Source: Mycteria americana (lineage: Eukaryota; Chordata; Aves; Ciconiiformes; Ciconiidae). Taken from it: 64,000 bases of DNA. Below the pieces are notes generated by a model, which did not search any database, was not told the origin of the DNA, and saw nothing but the letters and a program-made list of their open reading frames with translations. A program made the position numbers and the translations under genes. Shown in pieces: positions 48,375 to 57,774 of this stretch; within the stretch, counting starts at the first letter, position 1; each line of letters begins with the position of its first letter. The stretch covers positions 57,226,001 through 57,290,000 of the forward strand of contig NC_134369.1 of the NCBI RefSeq assembly GCF_035582795.1. Direction: 5' to 3'.

Positions 48375-50005
48375 ACTTTTGTCATTGGTTTACATGACTT
48401 TGGGGAGGGCTTTGAGAGTGAATGTCAAGTGTTACATGGCTGGCAGATAGACATGGAAAGGTTCTTATATTCCTTATTGGTATACTTACAGCTACAATTT
48501 ACTAATACTGACAGCATTAATTTAATGTCAAAGAAAATAAAGATCCCCAAACCAATCAAGATAATCATATTTTAGAAATAGTCACCATAATTTTTGAGTT
48601 ATATTTTTCACAGACATTTTAAGAGACTGAAGTCTGAAAAGTTGTCATTTATATTTTACTTTTTTTTCTACTGGTTTCAGATATTCTATAGCAAAAGATT
48701 TAATCAATCTATAATTTAAGAGCTTTCATTGGCCTTCTATATTTTAATACAACATGCTAAGGATGTTTAAAAAATTCAAGAAAAAATAATAAAATAATTT
48801 AAATATTTACTGATTTGTGTTTCTTTCCTTTCATAACTGTACAACTATCTAGTGTAGCTGGTATGTTAAAATCCTATCAATTGTGTCACTATAAAACGAC
48901 ACAATAGCAATAAGTTAGACTCAAGAAACTTCAAGTGAAAAGGTACAAATGTCAAGTCACAGTATGTTTTTACTCTGTAACAGTAACCCACAGTTCATAT
49001 TTAGAAAGGTGACTTCTCAAATATTACCTGCATTTGGATGTGTGTCTATGAAGGTTAACAGTCCCTAGGAAAGCTCTGCTGTTCCTACTGAAGAAATACA
49101 AGCTCTCTGGTGTTAAATTTTTTCATTCCTCCTCTTTTCTACCACAGTCTGACAAGTCTAGCTGGAAAGTGTGATAGTGAAGGCAGTGTCAGTAGGAGAA
49201 AGGAGAAATGACAGTGACAACAAATCCATAAAAAGGAAACTGATGCTATGTCATGGACTGCTCCACCAGACTGTTATGTCAGGGCATTGGCAATAATAGC
49301 TATACTAGTAAGATAAAACAGAAAGTCTTTTTGCTGATATGGCTTCCTTCCTTAGTAGGATAAACATTATTTGTAAAGCAAAAACAACCTTCTTGTCTTC
49401 GTGAGGAGGGCTTCCACTGAGGAGACAGAAGGAGGCAAGCTACAACAGCTGCACTCAGCAACCCTTTACATTGGCGTGTCCTCCTGTGTCCCAGTCACTG
49501 ATCCTGCAGCTTCACGCCATACTTGGTTAAAAACCAAAGAAATTAATGGCAATTGACTCCAATATTAAGGGAATCTGCATTTAAGACTAGTCATCAAAGG
49601 TTAGTGGATTAAACAGACAGGACTTGTACCTCCCACCTCCTTTTCCCTGTTTCCCTTCTGCTCTCCCGTACACACCCCGTGAGTGTACAGCAATAGCTAC
49701 ATCATCCGGAGACTTTAAACCATCTCAAATACCCCACAGGAGCATGTCAGGAAGTGTTTCTTACAAAACTGGTGAAAAGTGACTTGTATTTCGTTAACGC
49801 TACAAGCTATACCTGGCTGTAGACTGATGGGGAATACCAGTGACTTTTGGACAAGGAAAAATAGGTCTTGTGTTTTAAGGGATTAATAACGTATATAAGG
49901 ACAATGGTTGAAAGACGAGCACTGGTATGTAGTGGTATGTACACATAAACGTTTTGCCGGATCACAGGAATTTAGACACCAATGTGCATAAATGTATGTC
50001 CTCTG
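48375..50005. other. intergenic DNA downstream of serpin D
   Basis: AT-rich; no gene seen. I did not find a clear AATAAA within 400 bp after the serpin D stop codon. Confidence 0.45.
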
Positions 50006-50010
50006 GTCAA

Positions 50011-50217
50011 TCAGTCATTTTTCAGAGGGTTTACGATTTTCCCTATGAAGAGGATGGTGCGGGTGTATTTATCCAGAATCACCAGGAGAAAGGGCCTGTT
50101 GAATCTGACTCGAGGTGGATGAGGAAAATCGCCAGATCTCCAGGTAACCTCCTTCACCGTGGCCCCCACTGCTTCAGTGCCATTCTCATGGACATTTAGC
50201 ACTGCTCTGTGGATCAC
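50011..50217 (-). CDS. serpin D exon 5 (reactive loop and C-terminus)
   Basis: Starts after the acceptor GCTTGCAG with [13 protein letters not shown] and ends VNPLKND then TGA. Carries the Arg391-Ser392 reactive bond. Confidence 0.9.
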   Translation of the reverse strand: MIHRAVLNVHENGTEAVGATVKEVTWRSGDFPHPPRVRFNRPFLLVILDKYTRTILFIGKIVNPLKND

Positions 50218-53200
50218 CTGCAAGCACACAAAGCAAATCAACCTCCAGCTGACAACCTGGCAAGAAGAGAGCAGCCTGCCACCCTCCCCTCTCTTGCCAA
50301 AGAGAGCGCTGCCGGGGGCAAGACCCGGCAGCACCAGCCTCTGGGAAGGTCATTACCAGCAGCTTCCCTTCCCACCGCAGCGCATCGGACCACTCCTGCT
50401 ACCGCTGCCTCCTGCATGCATGTGCAGAGAGTAACCCTCCAACAGCAGACAGCCAAAGAGCGCTCACGATGACTGATGGCAAAAAACTCGGGAAGCAAAG
50501 AAACCTGGTAATTTAGCCTAGACTTAGTTTTGCCTTTGGCAGCTTCATGTATTATTGTGAATTTACCCTATCATCTAGCTGAAAAAAATAACTTTTGAGA
50601 GCACTAGAAGGGCAGGAAGAGGCCTTTTGCCCTCTGTAGGCGGAATTAGAGGAAATTTTACAAAGCTAATATGCTACCTTTAGATAATTTTGTTCGGTAG
50701 CCAAAAGAACATTTAACTATATGTATGCCTTCTTCCTTGTCCTCCACCCATGTATGTATAACCCCTTGTAAGCATGTTTGGCTTCAGGTTTAGGAAAGAT
50801 AGGGCTTGCTTTGCCTCCAGACTGGAAGCTGTTGATGATTGAGTGATGCTTCAGAGAGACTGGGGTAAGTTTTTCACGGGATATTAATGTCAGGTTCCTG
50901 GGAAGAGACAAATGTTGTGGTTGCTGTGTTTCACGTGCTGACTTACTTTTGAAACCGTCAGTCCAGGCTCCTCAGTAATCCCTGACAGATCAGCTTGTTC
51001 AGTGAACAGATCAATCATACCCACTTTTTTGACTATCCTTTTCACATCATAGGTACCAGAAATAGAAAATTTTGGAATGTGCAGGTGTATTTTTCTGTAA
51101 CAAATAACACAAATAGGGACAAATTGTCATCTAGGTAATACTCCTCAATGGCTTCACTATAGCGACAATTCACATTTATTTTTCTAAATGTTAAAAGTCT
51201 GCTCTCAGGGTTCAGATAGCACTTCTGACCAGGTTAGCTATCTAACATGGAGGGTTGGAGCAGAATGAGCCCATGTTATCCTCTGCCTCCACAGTGGGGT
51301 TCAAGGAGTAGAGTGGAAGACACAACTATAGCAACTCTGTGGCAAACAGAGCTACTACTGCCAGGTAGCTTTTTTTTTTTTTTTTTTTTTTTTCCAAAAG
51401 ATCATAGCTAGCTGTCCTAAGGCTGTTTGAATATACAGCAGGGCCTGGGCCACCACAGAAATAGCTGCAGTAATGGTGAATGAATAAAATTTCTGCTTTT
51501 ACATACAATGCCCTCAACACCCTAACACCCAATACCTCAGAAATAGCTACTCCATTGTAGTTTCACAATGCCCATATGAAACAAGGGTCTTTTAACTTCA
51601 TCATGGTGCTAAGCAACTTGTGGTTGAGCCAGGAGCTTAACTCAAGAAGGATCCCAAGTTCAATGCCCTATTTGTTCACTACCCGCAGCTCTTTTTCATT
51701 TTCCAACCAAGAAAAGGGAAGTCCTGCACAGAGAGGGACCATTAAGTGAATAGGGTTCAGTAAAATAACCTGGCCTTTAATGTTTTGTCTTGGTGAGATA
51801 AACACCACTAATCTATAACTTGGTCACCTTTCACCTTAGCAAAAACACTTACCTGTCTTGGAGGAACTTTTCCCATTTAGACACAGTCCTTTTCAAGAGA
51901 GCATCTTCCACCTGCTTCATCTTCCCTTCGTCAGGCAAAACAAATAATGCTGCAGCATTTCCATTGTAAGGTATCTGAACCAGCCAACAGGACAGCTCTT
52001 CATCAAAGTAATTTCTGTAGTAATCCTTTCGATACATCATGTCAACTTTTACAGATGTTTTCTGATCCACAAAAAAATCCTCCTCTTTTGTATATGAAGT
52101 ACTGAAGGGTTTCTTCCAGTGGGCTTACGACAAAAAGAAAAATAATTCAGTGGAATACAAAGAGGAATGGTCATGGTGAATAAAACAGAACCTAGTCCCA
52201 CAGCCTTCCTTTGATTAGAACAAATATCTTTTTCAAGTTACTGCACCCTCAGGTATTACAGCATTGCAGATCTCCCTCCCCCCCCCCCAAGTGCTTGAAG
52301 ACAATTAAAGACAGATAATACTGAAAACACCATCTTTTACTAGAGCATGAGTCTGTAATCGCATTAAAGAATTTACCAAACTCAACAAAGATATTTGTTA
52401 AAAATTCCAGTCTTTCACTCAACCAGGTGAGAACACAAACTTTTATACTGACAACAAATATACATGGTTTTACAGGATTATTTTCCAGATACTGAACATA
52501 GTTTCCTCCATTTAAAATATTTACACTACAGTTTCTCTCTCTTAGGTTTTCATTGCCTGTAATAAGCAGTAGGCATCTAAGTTACAGCCTTCACACCCTT
52601 TGATATTTCTTACCTTTAAAGAAGACATAGTTAACAAGAACCATTGCAGTGAGAGGGTCAAGGTTTTCCACTAGTTTAACAATTTTCCCATTTGTCTTTT
52701 CCTCAATATAACTGTTGATCTGATTCTCAGCACCAGAGGAGTTGTTAAAGTCAGTAGAAAAGACTTCAGATTCATAAAAGCTTTTGACATCATCCAAGAA
52801 CTTCTGTAGTGGTTTTAGCGTCTCTTCTATAAAAAGGGCATTGCCCAGGCTCAGCTGGAGCTCACTGTCTGAACGGTTCAGCATGTGGAGGAGCTGGCAA
52901 AAACCTTCATGTATTTCCTGCTCCTGAGTCTTTTTCAGGTTAAAGGCAAGCCCTTCCAGAATCTGCGTCAGCGTCGCTGACTTGGCACCAAGTGCCAGCA
53001 TTGCAAAGGAAGCAGAGATGCTTATGGGTGAAAAGAAAATATTTTGATCGGTTGCTTCAGATGTGACCAGCTTGTAAAATGAAAATGCAAAGTCAGCATT
53101 GCTGGGAACTAGTTTGACAAAGGTTTTGTTCTTAACTGGATAAACTCCTTCCCTGTGAGATCTGCGTCCTGGGTAATATGTCCCTTTAGGATCATCCTGC

Positions 53201-53286
53201 TTATTGCGGTAACGAGGATGCTGATGACACTGGGCAACAGTGTACAAACCAGCCAGCAATAAACACAAGGAGAAGGTGGGCTTCAT
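50011..53286 (-). CDS. serpin D: intact clade A serpin, 432 aa, P1 Arg
   Basis: Coding exons are 52614-53286, 51853-52123, 50947-51094 and 50011-50217. They join in frame to 1299 nt with GT..AG introns. The start at 53286 precedes the signal peptide [19 protein letters not shown]; an upstream in-frame ATG lies in intron sequence before the TTTTCCAG acceptor. A basic, tyrosine-rich N-terminal segment follows (residues about 24-46). The fold motifs [29 protein letters not shown] and FNRPF are present. The hinge GTEAVGATV is inhibitory in type. P1 is Arg391 and P1' Ser392 (EVTWR|SGD), as in Arg-specific serpins such as protein C inhibitor or antithrombin, so trypsin-, thrombin- or kallikrein-like targets are predicted. 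As in A, the P' side is four residues longer than in alpha-1-antitrypsin. Sequons: NKT, NRS, NSS. Probably secreted by liver. Confidence 0.9.
50947..51094 (-). CDS. serpin D exon 4 (148 bp)
   Basis: Encodes [19 protein letters not shown] through [15 protein letters not shown]. The acceptor is TGTTACAG and the donor AAAA|GTAAGT. Confidence 0.9.
51370..51393. repeat. poly-T tract, 24 bp
   Basis: Pure T run in intron 3 of serpin D. Could be a microsatellite or a collapsed homopolymer. Confidence 0.9.
51853..52123 (-). CDS. serpin D exon 3 (271 bp)
   Basis: Encodes [16 protein letters not shown] through [12 protein letters not shown]. The acceptor is GTCGTAAG and the donor ACAG|GTAAGT. Confidence 0.9.
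52278..52288. repeat. poly-C tract, 11 bp
   Basis: Short C run in intron 2 of serpin D. Confidence 0.85.
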
Positions 53287-53303
53287 TTTCCTTTTAACCG
53301 TTT
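52614..53303 (-). CDS. serpin D exon 2 (signal peptide and N-terminal half)
   Basis: The acceptor TTTTCCAG ends at 53304. It is followed by 17 nt of 5' UTR, ATG at 53286, and open frame to VNYVFFK and the donor AAAG|GTAAGA. The 17-nt leader length is the same as in serpin A. Confidence 0.9.
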
Positions 53304-54041
53304 CTGGAAAAGAGATAGACATACAAAACACAGCATGGAAATTAATTTATTCATGCTGTGTGCTCCAGCCAAGTAAAATGAGGCTCTCGGAACACACCTG
53401 TTCTCCAAAATCCCACACTTGGATATTTCACGTTCCTGATGCATGCCAGTGATCCCCAGAGAGAATATGCCTCCTGATACAATATTTGTGTAATCAAGTA
53501 CTCTCTCAAAAGAGGTAATTTTGATCATATTAACTTTTAAAAAATAGAGTAGGACTGAATTTTTTAAAATTTGCAAATAACTGGAAGCTTATGACCTTTT
53601 CCCCAGAGTAACTGGTAGAAGTTGTTTTTGTACTCAGTACTGCAGGATGGCTACCGCAGACCTGTTAGTCTTCCTCAATTCATCAAATAATTAGAGAATT
53701 AAACCTGTGTTAAACAAAAATGTGATATAAACACAGACCATACTGTCTAGGACCAAAATTACAAAATACTTTTACGATTTCTTCAAAGATAAAATATTGG
53801 ATCACTGTGGTAGCAAACTCTATAGGCATCTCTATTGTTTCTGAAACAAATTTTTATTTAATTATGTGAAATATCTTCTTCACTAGCAGCCAGTTCTTGC
53901 TGGGTTTTGGCATGTTTTGATTTTTTGCATAACAGGTATATCCCTTTGTAACATGTAAAAAGGCGGCCTTCCCAGGCAACAACATAATCCCCCAAAATGA
54001 AATGTCCAAATGATCCAAGGGAAAACTGAAAGGATACTTAC

Positions 54042-54090
54042 AGTGCTACAAAAAGGATCTTGCTGTGTACATCTGCTCTTGTCTGCTCCT
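54042..54090 (-). other. serpin D untranslated exon 1 (predicted) with a 9-codon uORF
   Basis: The donor GCACT|GTAAGTATCC is shared with serpin A. Within the exon, an ATG at 54072 opens a frame of eight codons ending in TAG at 54046-54048. The 5' end is inferred from the TATA-like box and is approximate. Confidence 0.55.
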
Positions 54091-54115
54091 TCTTCTCTTC
54101 AGCACCATTGAACAA

Positions 54116-54147
54116 GATTAAGCAGAGCACCCCCGTTAATCATTAAT
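54116..54147 (-). promoter_or_regulatory. serpin D promoter: near-perfect HNF1 palindrome and TATA-like box
   Basis: GTTAATCATTAAT at 54135-54147 (plus reading) matches the HNF1 consensus at 12 of 13 positions. On the minus strand it is followed by TCTGCTTAATC (54116-54126), a TATA-like element resembling the CTGCTTAAATAC of mammalian SERPINA1. Supports liver transcription of serpin D. Confidence 0.7.
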
Positions 54148-54149
54148 TA

Positions 54150-55675
54150 GTTCAAATAAAATTTGCCAGTGAGGATGCACAGCAAGCAGTAATGACGCTA
54201 GAAACTCTGAACGCTTTGTCCAACCCAGACACAAGGTAACAGTGCTGGGTGGTGGGGCTGCGGACGAGAGGGAGCGGAGCAGCGACTACGTCTCCTGCTG
54301 CTTCCATGCTTGTGGATTGACACAAGAAGCCTGCTGCTGTGGGTGCCTGGCAGGAGAGCCGTATCCTTCGTGGCTGGAGCCGAACGCTGTGACTTGGTGT
54401 GAAAGCCACCCCTTGCCTGGGTCTGGCTGTGGGGGACGAAGCCGCCAGCACAGCTCACCAGGGAGCGCAGCCTCCCTGCCAGACCGTCCCTCTTAGCTTG
54501 GTCCTGGGGGACCGATACATGGGACGGGGACACTGCCAGAGTCATAACCTCTCTGTCAGGATTTCAAAACAGGTTAAGCTACCTTCGGATTTAGAAAGCC
54601 CTTCTGCCTTACTGTATACCTCAGTCACAACCTTTGACAACACGTCTAATTGTTTTGGGTCTTTTCCCAAGGGGAGCAGGCTGTATGTGATTGGTGAACG
54701 GTCTCTAGAACGGTTATTCTTTAGAGAATAACATGTGACATTACCACTCTAGTGAGACGTTTCCAGTCAATACAGCTGTTCGCTCATTGCTGTTGGCCAC
54801 TGCCTGTGACTGGGTATTTGGAGAGTTGGTAAAGAGTTTTCTCCTGGCTTTTTAGAAATACACAACAAAAATACCGCCACTAAGAAACAACACTTCCATT
54901 GGACAGTTCCAGAGACTGGCTGCAAAGAGAGACATGTGGCCAGTGAATACCTTGTTTCCTCAGGTTAGTCTTCTGTATCATATGCAACTGAAAAGGACCC
55001 CTCCAGCACACAAAACAGGCTGCCAATTCACCTTTCAACCAGTGCTGAAGAAGACATGCTGGCATCGCTGGATGGTATTCAGAGTTGAACATCATATATG
55101 GACAGACCACTCAAGGACAAACTATTAATTTTTTAACAGATCTGGCTGCCCCTGTGGCACTCCTCTCCATTGTATAGGATGGTTTTGTCATTGTCACTTA
55201 GTAGTTATAGTATCATGTATCATTCCCATAATGTAGATGCAAAACATACAATCTGCATCCTATTGATTCCACATTGCCCGAAAACCCCAAGAGGCTGATG
55301 GCAACCATCAGATTTTGAAGTGAGGGTAATATCCAAAATCTGTAAATCACTGAACCATTGCCGAGTAACTACAAGTGGATTATGAACTGTCAAAAAATAG
55401 CCAGCAATGCATGTGGTCACTAGCCTATTAGAGCTTATAAAACAGTGACTAAGATTTACAGGATGGAAAACTTAAGCATTTCCAGTCTAGCAAGCTCTGT
55501 AAACTCATACCAATAATCCTAAATCTTCATTAATAGAGATCAGCTTGTCTATTAGCAGGGAGCCAGAAAGGAGATAAATGGAGGGATGGCCTGAAGGATG
55601 ACTCCTTTTTAAGTAGAGATGCATGCAAGGACACAGATACCAACATAGATGGTCTTAGCTCATCCTGGCACTGCA
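54150..55675. other. intergenic DNA upstream of serpin D
   Basis: Contains a GC-richer patch at 54240-54520 with overlapping open frames on both strands but no domain. No repeat family recognised. Confidence 0.45.
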
Positions 55676-55679
55676 ATAA

Positions 55680-56640
55680 TGTTGAGATTTTTCACCTGTA
55701 GTCCAAGTTCAGGACCTGTAAGGGAACTCTGAAAGGCAATCAAGAAACACAAGCCAGTATGTGTCCCCTTGGATTCATTCCTCTTACCATTGCATTTATC
55801 CTTGGAGCACCAAAACAGCTGTTCCCTGTAAGACTGCATGTTACTGAATGTCACTGGTATACAGTTCAAGAAGGATCTTTAAACTCTGCTATGCAGTTGA
55901 TGATGCTTGTTCATACCTAGTTTTCCATCAAGGGGAAAGACATTGGGAAGGCACCACAGCTAGGAGGGACAATGCAGGGCCTGCTGGAAATGCTCCCTGC
56001 CATCACCAAAGCTTCAGGGAAGAAATGGTTGCAGCTCTGAGGATTAAGCAACCGTCTTACAGAGTGGAGGAAGGGAAGGTGGGGATGAGAGCTGGTAGGT
56101 AAGTGCCTGGAGAAGGTCACGAGGAGGAAAGAGAGGGCAGGTGTTAGTACGGGACAGAAACACAGGAGCCATTAGAATATATCCAGTCCCAGAAGTGAGA
56201 CGAGAGACCAGGACTTTGAGTGTCTCTACAGCTGTGTTGTTAAATCGCTTGCAAAACATGTCATACCTATTCCCATTATTACAGCTGTTTTTATTACATC
56301 AGGGCTGGACAGTTTTACTTCTGGTATTTCCTAAAGACTGAATATTTGGCCTTACAACCACAATACTCTGCTAATGTCCTTCTTTGGGATATAACAGACA
56401 GTTTTGTACCGTCAGTCTCAGTCTGTTACCAGAATCTCACAGCTGCAATGAAATGCTGTAGTATATCTTACCTTTAGAGAAAAACGTAGATATACATAAC
56501 CTCTTCTGAGAGTCAAAGTTCTTTCTACTTTGCTCATTATTCCTTGTTATTTTCTTCACTGTCTAACCAAAGGTATGTTTATCAGCCTCAGAGATTCTGA
56601 AAGCTGGGTCTGTTTCAGGCTACCTTCTGATGCTATCTAA
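55680..56640 (-). pseudogene. serpin unit G: degraded clade A serpin pseudogene
   Basis: The better piece is the 3' end of exon 2 at 56472-56640. It reads KVERTLTLRRGYVYLRFSLK and ends at a conserved donor (AAAG|GTAAGA), as in [19 protein letters not shown] of serpin D. A second piece at about 55690-55735 reads SLTGPELGLQV, like [13 protein letters not shown] of exon 4. No exon 3 or 5 is recognised. The frames are broken; this is an old relic. Confidence 0.6.
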
Positions 56641-56644
56641 AACC

Positions 56645-57165
56645 ACATAAAGCAGGAAATGTTTATGTTGCTTGTAATAGCAAAACCACATTTATTGTGG
56701 TCTATAGCTCGGAGAGCATCATGGGACTATGATTTACAGCTTGACTACATCAGGGGATAGCAATTCAGTGATGCCATGTTGCCCAGCAAGTAGCTAATGC
56801 ATCCAGAGAACTTCCTTTTCCAGGTTCCACTATGCCAAAAAACTAGATACATAAAAGATAATGCACATAATTCCTCCCTTACCTTCCAAGACAGCCAATG
56901 CTTATTCTTTTCTGTGTTCTGGGGTTTCTTGCTTATATAGCTTTACATTTTATTTCCTTTTGTCATATAATTTTCTACCTTGCCAAGGTATTAGAGGGAG
57001 AGAATTAAAAAAAAATGAAATCCCCCACTAATTAAAAATTTTAATGTGCTGGAAAAATGGAGCATACTTTCTCAGCAATGTTAAACTTTGGGTTTTATAC
57101 TGACAACTTGTATACAGTTTCCTAGAATGACACTAACTGGTCATGTTGACAGTAAGTTCTCCTAA
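56645..57165. other. intergenic DNA
   Basis: AT-rich and without recognisable features. The rest of unit G exon 2 is not identifiable here. Confidence 0.4.
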
Positions 57166-57170
57166 AGGAC
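57166..57170. repeat. target-site duplication, left copy (AGGAC)
   Basis: Identical to 57766-57770; marks the integration site of the solo LTR. Confidence 0.8.
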
Positions 57171-57765
57171 TGTCGTGCTTTAACCCCGGCCGGCAGCTCA
57201 GCCCCACCCCGCCGCTCGCTCGCTCCCCCCCGGTGGGATGGGGGAGAGAATCCAAAGAGTAAAAGTGAGAAAACTCGTGGGCTGAGATAAAGACAGTTTA
57301 ATAGGGAAAGCAAAACCTGCGCACACAAGCGAAGCAAAACAAGGGTTTCATTCAGTCCTTCCCATGGGCAGGCAGGTGTTCAGCCATCTCCAGGAAAGCA
57401 GGGCTCCATCACGCATAACGATGACTTGGGAAGACAAACGCCATCACTCCAAATGTCCCCCTCTTCCTTCTTCTTCCCCCAGCTTTACATGCTGAGCATG
57501 ACACCATATGGTATGGAACACCCCTTTGGTCAGTTGGGGTCAGCTGTCCCCGCTGTGTCCCCTCCCAGCTCCTTGTGCCCCCCCAGCCCACTCGCTGGTG
57601 GGGTGGGGTGAGGAGCAGGAAAGGCCTTGACTCTGCGTAAGCACTGCTCAGCAGTAACTAAAACACCCCTGTGTTATCAACACTCTTTCCAGCACAAATC
57701 CAAAATGCAGCCCCATACTAGCTGTTAGGAAGAAAATTAACTCTATCCCAGCCAAAACCAGCACA
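57171..57765 (-). mobile_element. solo LTR of an avian endogenous retrovirus
   Basis: A 595-bp block bounded by TG at one end and CA at the other, flanked by the 5-bp direct repeat AGGAC (57166-57170 and 57766-57770). Read on the minus strand it starts TGTGCTGGTTTTGGCTGGG, has a weak TATA-like CATGTAAAG and, near its end, an ATTAAA poly(A) signal. I know this LTR type as widespread in birds but cannot assign a database name. No internal retroviral genes adjoin it, so it arose by LTR-LTR recombination of a former provirus. Confidence 0.85.
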
Positions 57766-57770
57766 AGGAC
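57766..57770. repeat. target-site duplication, right copy (AGGAC)
   Basis: Identical to 57166-57170. The intact pair shows that the LTR ends are original. Confidence 0.8.
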
Positions 57771-57774
57771 CAAC

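Noticed and set aside
54240-54520. GC-richer patch with open frames upstream of serpin D
   Set aside because: Considered as a CpG-island promoter or LTR piece; it lacks LTR ends, a TATA box or a conserved motif that I can recognise, and D has a better promoter at 54116-54147.
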